A stretch of 64,000 nucleotides of DNA from Parus major. Taxonomy: Eukaryota > Chordata > Aves > Passeriformes > Paridae. This document shows positions 50,572-62,195 of this stretch, one piece after another; positions within the stretch are counted from its first letter, which is position 1, and each line of letters starts with the position of its first letter. The DNA is taken from NCBI RefSeq assembly GCF_001522545.3, contig NC_031774.1, forward strand, positions 50,931,363 to 50,995,362, written 5' to 3'. Made by a program: the position numbers and the translations under genes. Under the pieces are notes generated by a model. That model worked only from the letters and a program-made list of their open reading frames with translations, was not told the DNA's origin and did no database searches.

Positions 50572-53500
50572 CTAGGGAATATGCCGTTTCTTGCACCAGC
50601 CACTCTTTTTAGGGGTTTAGTAAGTCACATTGACTGATATATTGCATGCAAAAACCTCTATCCTGATGCCAAGTATTTCAAATTCTATTTAAAACTTTAC
50701 CACTGTAAAAACTGTTATGTTCTAGCAGGAAAATCCAGGAAGTAGTACTCTGCAATATTATCGTACCAAGGGAGAAGCCAAGTAATTTCAAAAGACCTTT
50801 CAAAGTCTCATGTGTGACAACAAGGCAAGGTCAGAAAAGGCCAATGACATTTGTCTCAGAAGGTTAGAAAACCCCAACACAGTTGGGGTTGTCACACAAA
50901 AGCTAACACACAGCAGTGGCTGAAGGCTACATGGAAATTGATTCAACACACTGCTACAGCAGGATCTCTCTGGTGCCCAGGATATCTTGAGCATAAAAAC
51001 TGACATCTAACTAGCTGACACATTTCAGAAACTTTCATCCTAAAGGTACCTGGGGATAAACCTGGTGAATTTATTAAGTATGTCAGACACTTAATAAGGA
51101 ACCCCTGAATATTTAGAGCATTGCATTAGAAAAGGTAATAGCATTCTCTGCATCAAACTATAATCAGTTCTTTGCAGAGGGGCATAGAAAGCACTTGCAG
51201 ATTGTAAGACCCAGCAATGAGTCCATTACAGACCCACTGACAAGGGCATTGCTTCATACATGTGTGACACATCTACTACAAAGAACCAAATTCCTGTCTC
51301 AGACCTTACATGCCACTGAGTAAAACCAAGAAAAAGAAAAGGAAGTCTACTCCTTTGCCAAGAATGAAAAGAAATGTTAAAGACAGCCATACTACTAGTT
51401 CTGGCAGGAGATACTCTTGGAAGAAGTGCGGTGACTCCACTTTAACAACTAATAAAAGCATTAGCAAAGGCCAATGAAGGCACAACAGCATACTGTTGAA
51501 TTCTAGGACAAAAATCAATTAAAGCTAAAATCTTCAACACTTGAGAGATGTTATCAGCTCCACAAAATGTCCACTGGAATATCCATGATGATTTGGCAAG
51601 GCATAATTCAGAAAAGTACTTCTGAAATCTCACAAACTTCAGTGGTATCCAGGCAATTGGTGTATGCTGTCTTGGTGAGAAAGAGTCTCCTGAATTATTT
51701 TCCTTCAGAAGCATTTCACAAAAGTATCTGATGACAGAATGGAAGAATGCAAGCTACCTGCAAGGATAATACATAAAAACAATAGCCAAGGGCTTGAAGG
51801 AGCCCAGTTTTCTTGCTAAAATGTTTCAGGCAAGTTTCTGCAAAACATCTTTCTGTTTTAGAACATTTCTACCATTTCTCTTCTGTTTTTCAGAGATCCC
51901 ATTCTTGCATTCCTTGCAAACCCAAAAACACCCACTGACATCATTGGGCAATGCATTGGGTATTGCATCAGGAATACAGGACTAAGCCAACAGAGGTTGT
52001 GGGTAGCCAAAACTGCGCTGGAAACAGTTCATCCTGGTTTGGTTAAACCAACATTTGAAAACACAGCTAGTTCAAAAATTGTGACCTTCCTAGGGTCCTA
52101 GCAGACCCCACTCCCTGCCACACTCAACACAGATGACAGCACTGCTCACCTCCTCAACTCTCACAAGCTTGGACCCAGAAATCCCTTTTCCTACACTTAG
52201 GGAAGCAGTTATTCTTGCTTCCCAGCCCAGCCCCATTCCCTTAGTCCCTGGCCCCACTCCCGGAACCAATTCATATGCAATGGGCTGCGCATCCTGCTGG
52301 TGAAGAAGGGCTAAGAGAGACTGTCTCAAAAAGATTTAAAATCTTATTAATGAATACAATATGAACTTCAAAGTCCTACTGGGGAGCACTATTTGTGTAA
52401 TGGCAAGAAAGAAAAACAAATGTATCTTGAATCCTGACACTACTAAAGGCAGTTGAGAGAAACACCCAGGGAACCAAGATTTCAATCAACAATTGATTTG
52501 AGACTTATTCTTGTAATGGATGGAAGGAATCTGCCTGAGAGAAGCATGGAAAAGGAAACTGGATGGAAAGAAAACAGAGATCACAAAGGCAAAGTGCAAG
52601 GGTTGAGAAAAAGCTAGAGTGAATTACAACAAAAGCAGCTAAAACAAACTAACAAAACCATGTTAGTTAAATGGGGAAAAAAGCTTTGTTGGTATTAACT
52701 CAATAGGCTTCCTGTAAAGAGTCAATGGGTCCTTAATTTTCTGTTATTAGTACTGTGCTTAAAGAACTTTAATCATCTTTTTACAACTCAGACATATGAC
52801 CACCATATAACCCCAGGCACATAAAGAGCAGGGATGCTGCAGATTCAGACTTACTCTGCTATCAAACTGGCAAGCTACTTTTGGCCACTTGCAAAGGAGG
52901 GAGCAAATCCAGCCCTCAGCAGGAAGATGTCTTATTCACATATCAGTTGCTCCCATGCAGCTGCCAAAATCTTGGGATGGTTAACCACCTCTCTTGTCCT
53001 GAGTATGTTATGATATACTACATTTATGAAAAAAAAACAATTCTTGGATTTAACAAGTCTCATCCAGCTATTTACTGCTGAAGGTTGTTAATGTGTGACC
53101 CCTGTCCCAAACCCTGAGGAAAACACAGAACCTCAAACACAAGACTTTGTTGAGAAAATTTCTTTCATGTAGGGGAATCGCTCTAAAGCAAAAATCCTTT
53201 TTTCTATATTAGAAATATTTTTTATATTAGAAAAGAGATGGCAGATCAATATTATATTGTAAACTTGGTTTCTCCCTATCCTGCACAGCACTGCGCCAGT
53301 CTTTCAACTATGACTCCTACCCAGTGAAGCAGGAAGATAAAAACATGATTATTGTTTTCTTTACTTTTCAGGCAATGATAGTATACAGAGAGAAAAGAAG
53401 TCAGGACAATGTCAGTATGACTAAGACCTTTAAATAGATTGGTTACAGTTCTGAGTATTCCTTCTGCAAAACTGCCACCAAAATACAAGGACCAATTCTC

Positions 53501-55646
53501 GGTAATACTTCTTGTTTTCCCAGACAGCCTATCACTGGTACAAACTCTCTCAGACTTCCTGCCAGTCTCCTTAGATTTTGGATGATGTTCAGAGATTGAA
53601 CCCTCTGGATTACAAATATCCACAGGAAGAAATCCCATTTTGCAGTTTCCCTCCTATTTACCTTCTCTGCAGTTAAACGTCTTCTGCTACTTAGTCTCTT
53701 CTCTACCTCCAGCAGAACATTGGTTTTCCTGCTTCAGTAGAGCCAGTGTTCAGATGTTCCAAAGAAAGAAGAGCTCTAAAATCTCTCCAAGTTTCTCTAT
53801 TGTACTTTTTGACAGACAAGGAAAACAACTTTTGACACTAAGGGTGTTTTTAATTATGATGGGGAGAAAGGATCTGAAACTACATTTCCCAACTGGCATG
53901 ACCAATTGATTTTTATGATGCAGAAGACTGTCATTAGCTGGCCACTACATTATTGTACTCACACCATAATAATCATTATAACAAGTGGATCAAAGGTAAA
54001 TCACCTGAAAACTAAAATAAATAACATTCACACCTCAAAAGCCAAATCAAAATTAGCAGAAGTATTATTATATTTCAGCAGCCTTGCTTTCTATGAATAC
54101 ATTTCATGCTTAATATTCCATTTCCAGAATTATTTTTCACTTAGTTGCTATATTCACTTGCAACTGAAGAATGGGAAAGCCTTCTTTCAAGCCTTCTTAA
54201 AGTCTAAATCCTTTTGTGCAGCTTTGCTTTTAACTTTATATTTGGCTTTGAAAAAAAAAAAAAAATTAAAATACCACAGTGTTTTCTTCAATCTTTTCAT
54301 TAATTTCACAGAATTTCTAAAAACATGCAAGCCACATATCAAAACTTTAAACTACAAAGTTCCATCTTGGGATCTGAAAGATTTTGCAGTTAATATTCAC
54401 TGCAATTAGAATTCTTTATTGGGCAGTGGAATCTGTGTTCAATTGCATCTGAACACTGTTCAGTTATAAAGCACTTTTACAAAGACTGAGGCAAAATTTT
54501 CATGAAGTATTTGATAGTCAAAGGAAAATGTTTTTTGAATTAAGCAACACATAAAATTTCACAACCTTCTTTGACAGCAGATGAAATTCACCTTGTACAT
54601 CCTTGTCCGAATCTGAAGTAAATCAGTTGATACCAGTGGAATGAAACTGTTGTCAAAACACTTAGGGCAGTCCTACCTCTCCTGGAATTAGTTGTAAAAC
54701 TGTCAATGACTTCAGATCCCATACATGTAGCTCACAGGCACAGTGCTGCTCCTGGCTGGCCTACTAACCTTTGTGACTTTACACATGCTACACTTCCCCT
54801 TCCAGTCTCTGAGGAAAACCCTCTGTGCTGTTGAAGGTTCCTGGCCTAAGGTATCTTTTTCTTTGTTTACTGTCTGGCTGCATAGATGTCTGGCACAGAT
54901 TTCAAAGTACAGTAGCTCAAAAAAATGCTCTGTGCATATGTGCATAAACCCTGTAGTGGATTGCATCACACATCCTGCATCTGAAACTGAAAACCTTTAC
55001 CTGGTTCTCTTTGCTATTTGTGGTTTATGAAGCAGGAAATAAAATGCAGCTGTATCAGTAACACACCTCGGTAGTTTAACATCATTGATTAAAGTGGATT
55101 TACTCCAGAATGACCTCAAGTAAATGAGTTCATTATATTTTTCTTTATGTGTGGAAGAAAAAAATCCAAAATACTCTGAGTTCAGCACTGTTCACCTAAT
55201 CCAGTTTCCATCTGTGCCAACATTCAAGGTACATACAAGAAATTCTATACTGTACAGTTACTGAATTACATTTCTTATAGTTTTGCAAGGCTTGGCACAG
55301 TCAAATGCTCCAGATAAATTCAAAAGCACATCAAAAAGTACCAACTTAGTATCAATAAAACAAGTCCCTCAGATCAATAAGAAAACTGTTCTATGAGCTT
55401 CCAAGGAGGTTGCTTAATGTATTGGAGTGGATTGCACTGAACTTGCTGAGGTCAAGCATTTAAGCAATACCTAGTTTACATAACCTAGTGATACAGAATC
55501 AGAATTGAACTGCCCAAATGAATGAAGGCAGAAATAGGAAAACAGCAAGTTAGATTCCAGCCCACCCTTTATATATATGACATAAATATATAATTTTTTA
55601 TCTATGTCCTGCTTCAGTGAAACACTGTAATCACTCCTGTCACTAC
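50572..55646. other. Unique non-coding DNA
   Basis: No gene is supported. Long frames are 53906-54409 (plus, 167 codons, Lys/Phe/Leu/Ile-rich, includes an A15 run), 53276-53638 (minus, 120 codons) and 51442-51714 (minus, 90 codons); none has a recognisable domain. A near-tandem repeat of 'tatattagaaa' with 18-base spacing lies at 53205-53233. 50800-51760 is weakly protein-like on the minus strand but I cannot name it. Confidence 0.5.
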
Positions 55647-55899
55647 TGTCCTGGATCCAGCTGGGATAGAGTTAATTTTCTTCCTGGTAGCTGTTACAGT
55701 GCTGTTTAGGTCCAATATGAGAGTTATGTTGGTAACACAGATGTTTAAGCTGTTGCTGAACAATGTCCACCTCAAGTCAAGGACTTTTCAGTTTCCCATG
55801 CTCTGCCAGTGAGGAGGTGCACAAGAAGCTGGTAGGGGCATAGCCAGGACAGCTGAAGCAAACTGGTCAAAGGGATATTCCACAGCATACTATGCCCAG

Positions 55900-55907
55900 T
55901 ATATAAA
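55900..55907 (+). promoter_or_regulatory. TATA box of the LTR
   Basis: TATATAAA about 253 bases into the LTR, at the position expected for the end of U3. Confidence 0.6.
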
Positions 55908-56083
55908 CCAGGAGAGCTGACCAGGAAGGGCTGGGGACTCCTTCAGGATGGGCTGGGCATGGGTCAACAGGGGGTGAGCAACTGCATTATAACTGTGAAA
56001 CCCAATTATTTTGGATTTTATTCCCCCTCTCATTTTTATTTTTAATTATTATTCTTATATTTTACTTTCTTTTTTTTTCAGTT

Positions 56084-56089
56084 ATTAAA
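56084..56089 (+). terminator. LTR poly(A) signal ATTAAA
   Basis: ATTAAA follows a long T-rich stretch and is followed by 'gtgttcttttc', a G/T-rich downstream element. It lies about 180 bases after the TATA box, which fits an R region. Confidence 0.5.
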
Positions 56090-56232
56090 GTGTTCTTTTC
56101 TAAACCCACGGCTTTTACCTTTATCCAATTTCTCCATCCCATCAGAATGAGGGGGAAGTTAACAAGGGGAAATTAGTGAGGGGAAGGTCAGGTCCATGGT
56201 ACGTAGTTGCCAGATGGGATTTAACCACAACA

Positions 56233-56767
56233 ACCACAAAAAGTTGGTTTTTTGCCCTTTTCATATTTAATAGTGGATTTTGTACTCCAGTCTACCATTG
56301 CTTACCTACCAGCCTTTCTAAAAAGGCTGGTGCAGCCATGGCACAACAGCAGTACTGGAGTCACAGTGAATCCTAAATTGTGATAGATTCTTGGTACAGG
56401 TGTCTCTTCTCAGACCTTGAATTTCTCACACGTCATGGATCTTGTCAGTTTAGACACAGTGAGAGGTGAGTTCTAGCCTTTTTATTCCAGGAAAAACAGG
56501 ACAAATAGAGAATGTAGAAGTCCTGGGAGGATTAATCAACTCCTCCTTTACTCTGGACAGTATGTGCTGGCCTAACAGGAAAAATCTGACCAACAAGACT
56601 GAAATCTGGCTTTTACCCACTCCTAGTGAAAGCAAAACTAATATGCAGTCTAAATAGATGAATAAATTTCTTTCAAATTAATGTTAAGATACTTGATCTT
56701 AAAGCATTACCACATCATAGGTTATTATTACTGTTATTCAAAGAAAGGCAAAAATCTAGTAACTCTT
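56233..56767. other. Spacer between LTR and CR1
   Basis: No feature recognised. Two short overlapping frames on opposite strands near 56450-56657 are not supported as coding. Confidence 0.5.
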
Positions 56768-58600
56768 ACAGAATAGTTGGGGTTGGGAGGGACCTCTAGA
56801 GATCATCTAGTCCATTTCCCTGCTAAAGCACCTATGGTAGTCTGTACAGAACCATGTCCAGGCAAATTTTCAATAACTCCAGAGAAAGAGATTCCACAAC
56901 CGCTTTGGGAAGCCTGTTTCAGTGGTGTGTCACCCACACAGCAAAGAAGCTTTTCTCATATTCAGATGGAATTCCCTGTGTTTCAGTTTTTGCCAATAGT
57001 CTCTTGTCCTGACACTGGGCACCAGTGAAAAGTCTGGCCCCATCCTCTTGGCATCCACACTTAAGATATCTGCACTAAGATCCCCTCTTCTCTTCTCAAG
57101 CCTGAACAAGCCCAGCTCCCTCAGCCTTTCCCTCACAGAGATGCTCCAGAGTCCCCTCATCATCTTTATTGTCCCCTGTTGGACCCATGCCAGTAATCCC
57201 TTGTCTTTCTTGAACAGAGGAGCCCAGAACTGAACACAGAACTCACCTGGACCAAGCAGAGGTCAGGATCACCTCCCCTGACCTGCTTACAATGCTCTCC
57301 CTAATGCACCCCGGGATACCATCAGCCTTCTTGGCCCCCAGGGCACACTGCTGGCTCATGGACATATTGTTGTCCACCAGGACCCCCAGGTCCTTCTCCT
57401 TAGAGCTGCTTCCCAGCAGGTCAGTCCCCAGCATGTGCTGGTACAGCAGTTTATTCCTTTGCAGCTGCAAACCCTGCATTTGCCTTTGTTGAACTTCACC
57501 TGGTTCCCCTCCACACAACTCTCCAGCCTGTCTGGGTTTTGCTGGATGGCAGCACAGCTCTCTGGGGTACCAGGCACTCCCTCCAGCTTTGTAGTACCAG
57601 CAAACTTGCTGAGGCTGCACTCTGGCCCTTCACCCAGGGCACTGATGAATAAGAGGAACGAGACGGGACCCGGTGCTGACCCCTGGGTGACACCACAGGC
57701 TATGGGCCTCCAACTGGACTCTGCTGCTGATCACAAACCTCTGAGCTCTGACACACATTCACATTCAGTTCTCAGTCTACCCAACTGCCCACTCATTCAA
57801 CCCATACTTCCTGAGCTTGCTCATGAAGATGTCAGGCAAAACAGTTTTAAAAGCTTTGCTGAAGTCAAGGCACACAACATCTACCACTTTCCTCTGATCT
57901 ACCCAGCCAGTTAGTCCATCCTAGAAGCCTGTCAGATTGGTCAAGCATGATTTCCCCTTGGTGAATTCATGCTGACTGAACCTTGTAACTTTCTTTACTC
58001 ACACATGCTTAGAGATAACATCTAGAATGAGTTGTTCTATCATCTCTTCAGAGACAGAGGTGAGGCTGACTGGCCTTTAGTTTCCTGAATCCTTTCTTGC
58101 CATTTTTGAAGACTGGAGTGAAATTTGCTTTCCTCCAATCCTCACATGTTTCTCCTGTCCTCCATGACCTTTGAGAGTGGCCTGATGTCAGGCACCTCTA
58201 TTCTCCATCACCATGGAGAGTATCTTAGCAATAACCTCTGCAGTTCCCTCAGCACTGGTGGGCGCATCCCATTGGGATCCCTGCGTTTGCAGGTGTCACA
58301 TTTGCCCGATCTCTAACCCAATCCTGCTCAACCAAGGAAAAGTATTCCTTGCTCCAGACTTTCTCTCCTGCCACCATGGTCTGGGATTCCTGAGAGCTGG
58401 CCTCAGCAGCAAAGACTGAAGCAAACAAGGCATTCAGCAACTCCACATGCTCTATTCTTCATCACCACAGCACCCACCCCATTCAGCAGCAGGCTCACAT
58501 TTCCCCTAGAGCTCCTTTTGTTACTGATGTACTTGAAGAAACCCTACTTGTTGTCCTTGACATCTCTTGCCACATTTGATTCCAAATGGACCTTACCATA
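56768..58600 (-). mobile_element. CR1 LINE, 5'-truncated, about 1.8 kb, with dead reverse transcriptase
   Basis: The longest element in the window. The 3' end is at the left ('tggggttgggagggacctct' then 'agagatcatctagtcc'). Going right, the minus strand encodes the C-terminal block R-G-L-W-S-I-S-V-R-E-R-L-R-E-L-G-L-F (near 57110-57155), the block D-L-G-V-L-V-D-N-N-M-S-M-S-Q-Q-C-A-L (near 57345-57395), then RT. Motif C, normally F-A-D-D, reads F-A-G-T (about 57593-57604), so both catalytic aspartates are gone. Motif A reads L-D-F-S-K-A-F-K-T-V (about 57845-57880). The endonuclease-to-RT linker runs to about 58600. Frameshifts separate these blocks. A 159-codon plus-strand frame at 57435-57914 is antisense to RT and probably a shadow. 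Confidence 0.94.
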
Positions 58601-60651
58601 ATTTCTACTACACATCTGAAATGGAACACAGACCTGGACATCTGGAAAGAAACACAGTACAAGTTTGTGAGTGGACAAGCATGGATTTCTACGGGTAAAA
58701 GGGTTAAGCATGTTCAGTTTCCCATATTTCTTGATCAGCTGATCCTAGAGAGGAGCTCTAAAGCCTGCAGTCCAATTCTGGCTTCAAAACATTGCCAGTT
58801 TGCCCTCGCTGCTTGGCAAGAAACAGCAAAATTGTGTTAACAGTTTCTTTCAAGAATACATGTTAGTAAGTGCCAAATGACAGTTGTAATGACCCTGATG
58901 CATTTCTCTCCTTAGGGCTTTTTTGTTTAGAAGCTGGTTGCCGCCCACGAAGAAAAAGATCATTCTTTGTCATGAACTCTCCCACCACCCTGAGCTTTCT
59001 CCACTGCCACCAGCACTACACCTAGTAAGAGTAAAGTAAGAAACCACCTCCTGTTTTACAAAGAGCTACTCCCACCTGGGATTATAAACACCAGAGCATG
59101 CATTAAAGGCTTGCTAAAATGCAAGGAGTCTTTCCATCAATTTTAACAGGCTCTTGGTCAGGTCTTGAGTGTCTATTTTTATGAAATTACTCATTTCTTC
59201 CCCTGTTTATGTCAAGAACCCTTTTAAATCCATGCAGAAAGACTCTATTTGGACTTCTGTCAGGGCAATGGTTTAATCATAAGTTAAATTAAGAAGTGTC
59301 ACTGCAGCCAAAAGAAGCTAAGTCTGACACGGCACCTGTGCGCTGCTTCTCTGGCTCAGCATTGACCTTGGTTGACAGGAACATGTGCCTGAAAAATGCA
59401 CCCAAGGGGAAACTCATCACAACATGAACAATCATAGTAGAATGATAAACACCCACACTGCACAAGAAAGCTGCCAAACCCTCACAGCAGCCAGGACTCC
59501 AAGTGCATCTGGAAGGAAGTGTACCAAAAGAACTTGTGTGTATGCACAAGTATGTACATATGTGTTTGCACACACTCTCTTGCCCCACTTTGTGCCTAGA
59601 GCACCATGTTTCATTATGTAATAAAATACATGTATAAAAATACTTTTCTGCTCCCTTATGACAGAGACAACTCAAATTATCGGGTTCCCTACATGCAATC
59701 ATTATGGAAGGTTATGATGTCTTGCAGTGATTTAATCCTACTGATCCATTCACATACATTTTTCTCCTTAACAAGATAACTGATGTGTTTAGCTTTGAGC
59801 AGCTTAGCTTTCCTTTTAATAATTTATGATTACATGCTCCCACAAGATCATCAAAGCTGTGAGAAGGCCATAAAAACACATTCAGTAAGAAATTAGTCTG
59901 TGTTTCCTCTTAACTAATGGAAGAAACAATGGGTTTTAAATGTTGCATGGATGATTTTCTTGCACATGTGGTCTTATGCAAGATTCATGCTGTAAAAGTC
60001 TAAGGTTGGCAAACATCTTCAAGGATGAACTGAAGAGCCAAAACAGTCTATGGGCTCAGATTTGTTCACCAATACAGGTACTTGCACAAGCAGAACTCAA
60101 TGTATTCATGCAAAGATCACTTGAACCATGAAAGATCAGGTGCATTCACTGTTCACATTGTCAGAATAAGCCTTTCTGAAAGTGAAATGCAGAAATGACC
60201 TGCTGTGCCAATAAAGACTGAAAACAATTCCTGCTTTTTCCTATCATCTTTCATCTAAAATATTTGCTGTCTCCTGCCACATCCAGCTATCCACAGACCA
60301 AGAGTAATGAGGGCAATAAAAGAAGCTGAAGATGCTTAGTTCTTCAGCGTGAGAAGTATATTTGTAGCAACACAAGCAAGATTGCAAGAAATCCATTTTT
60401 TCTGTACCTGCATGTCAATCACAGGAGATCTGTATCACTCTTGTAAGAAGGAGACTTGGAAAAGAGTTGCAACTCTGGTGAAATGTATGGATATTCAGGG
60501 CTTAAGTAAAGGTGTAATTGCAATCTGCCTGTAAGAATGTCTGATAAACTTCAATTTGGAATGCCAAATCTGACACCTTTTAGGTAGCTTTCACATTGCA
60601 AGTGCCAACTCTGCTTAAGACGTGTGAAATCCTTGATGTGGCTAGAAAAAG

Positions 60652-60683
60652 CTGCGGATCAGCTCAAACAGCTGATCCTGCAG
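60652..60683. repeat. Short hairpin: 9-bp stem plus 4-bp extension, 5-base loop
   Basis: GGATCAGCT (60656-60664) and AGCTGATCC (60670-60678) pair perfectly around 'caaac'. After a one-base bulge, CTGC (60652-60655) can pair with GCAG (60680-60683). Confidence 0.75.
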
Positions 60684-60808
60684 GGTGCTGAGCCGCTCAA
60701 GTCCCTTCACAATCACTGGTGGAGTGCATTCTTCCTGCTCTTGCCCACATGTGTGCATTGCAGCGTTTAGTCATGTAAATATGGGAAGAAACAGTGCATG
60801 GTTTTGTT

Positions 60809-61195
60809 TTTATTTCAAAGACGGTCTGTGCCTGCAGCCTTGCCAGAGCCAGATGCTGTAACTCTGCATAGTGCTATTCTGCAGGATGGGCCAGAATCTT
60901 CCAGTCGCTGGGTGTGGTGGGTGCGAGGTCGCCTCATTAGCATTGTTTGAAGCTGCGTGGGTAGTTTCCATTGTGGTCTAGCAGCCATACAGGACACACC
61001 CAAAGAAGCTGGGTAAACTGCATGCAGGAATTAGCCCACGCTAAATTCCACACTTCCACAGCAGGATTGTTACCCCTACTCCAGCAAGTCAGCTGAAAGC
61101 CGGGTAGGTAGATCTCCAGAGAGAAGAGATGGGTGAAATACTCAAACAGGAGGCCCTTCCTTCTGCATCCTACAGCACAGGACATCACCTTGGTG
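60809..61195 (-). other. Speculative 3'-terminal exon (acceptor, 87-codon open frame, poly(A) signal)
   Basis: On the minus strand, 'accttTTTCTTCAG' reads as a splice acceptor with its AG at 61197-61196. The frame from the acceptor is open for 87 codons (T-K-V-M-S-C-A-V-G-C...) to a TAA at 60937. An AATAAA poly(A) signal follows at 60814-60809. The stretch is CpG-richer than its neighbours. The peptide is Trp- and Cys-rich, and I do not recognise it. All three signals are individually common by chance, so this is only a candidate, perhaps the last exon of a non-coding transcript. Confidence 0.15.
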
Positions 61196-62153
61196 CTGAA
61201 GAAAAAGGTATGAAGTGGCTCACTTGAAATAAAGGTGAATTTAGTAGTAGGAGGCAGATCTGCTCAAGAGAGTGTCCCAAAGAGAGAAAACACCAAGCTT
61301 TCATGGCTTCAGCCACCTAAGCTGGAAATTCTGGAAACCCTGAGCGTAAAAGGAGTAACTTCCTACTAAGGGTACAGAAAACATGGAAATCCCAGTATTT
61401 TCCAGACTTTCTGATTGCTGAACAGTAAAAACAGATTGCCAGCTGGGAGCTTGGAAGCCCTACAACAGACTTCCAGTCAGCCCACAAAGCAGGGCTGCCA
61501 GAGCACCACTGATAGCATGTAGCTCTGCAACTGCTCTGCAGAGCTGATAGTCAGAGTCACCTGTCAAATGCCATTTTAAATGAGAAGCTGCAGGAACCAG
61601 AGAGCACATTTATTTAAGAAATAAAATGTTTGTTGTTTCCAGCAGGAAATTATCACAAAAATTCTGGTTGGCAGAAAAATTTCTTTTCATTTCCCAGATT
61701 AATTTTGACCAAAAACCTCTCCCTTCGGCCCCCCAAAAAATTAAGAAAACAGGATTTCTCATGAACCAGAATTTCTCTTCTTCAGCCAATTTAAATCAGT
61801 GAGAACTGAAGGGGAAAAAAGGAGGGAGGAGTACTGTTAACCAGTATAAAACCTCTCAAGACCCTTTATATTGCCAGACTAGTTTTCCTGTAGTCATAGA
61901 TGTTGATACCAGAAGCAGCAACAGCAATTTCTTATCTCCACCTTTACATGAGCCAAACTTACCGAGGCTTAACAAGTTACCACATGTCAGCTGAATCAAG
62001 CAGTCTTTCTACATCCATAGCCCTTAAGCAGCACAAGACAATGTGGTTTAACACAGCCATTTTTGTTACTGGCTAAACCAAGTTTCATTGCCTTAAATAT
62101 GCCTCAGTCTAAATGTATAAATACTTCTGTTTTACCTATATTCTGTTTTACTT

Positions 62154-62195
62154 ATAGAATATCTCAAGTTGGAAGGAACTGACCTCTCATTAACT
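62154..62195 (-). mobile_element. CR1 3' tail fragment
   Basis: 'atagaatatctcaagttgga' followed by 'aggaact' matches a CR1 3' terminus of the 'agaatatcctgagttggaagggacc' type in reverse complement. Only the terminal 30-40 bases are recognisable; the sequence then runs into a (TTAA)-like stretch. Confidence 0.55.

Larger units (their letters stand above)
55647..56232 (+). mobile_element. Solo LTR of an avian endogenous retrovirus-like element
   Basis: The element begins 'tgtcctggatccagctggga' and ends 'gggatttaaccacaaca', giving the TG...CA ends of an LTR and a length of about 586 bases. It matches by eye a very common bird LTR: 'agttaattttcttcctggta', 'gtcaaggacttttcagtttc', 'ccaggacagctgaagcaaac' and 'gatattccacagcatactat' all occur in order. 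A TATA box TATATAAA (55900-55907) and a poly(A) signal ATTAAA (56084-56089) mark the U3 and R parts. Flanking 5-mers ACTAC (55642-55646) and ACCAC (56233-56237) differ at one base and could be the target-site duplication; a 5-bp duplication would favour an ERVL-type integrase. There is no internal gag, pol or env beside it, so this is a recombined solo copy. The exact family name is uncertain. Confidence 0.9.
58601..62153. other. Unique non-coding DNA, with a speculative minus-strand exon
   Basis: No repeat family is confidently recognised. 60640-61200 is GC- and CpG-richer than its surroundings; see the separate entries at 60652 and 60809. A perfect 12-bp palindrome GCTCTGCAGAGC lies at 61533-61544. 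59289-59702 has a 137-codon minus-strand frame without a domain. 61640-61800 may be a further decayed repeat. Confidence 0.5.

Noticed and set aside
57243..57620. 125-codon minus-strand ORF as a host gene
   Set aside because: It is the C-terminal part of CR1 ORF2.
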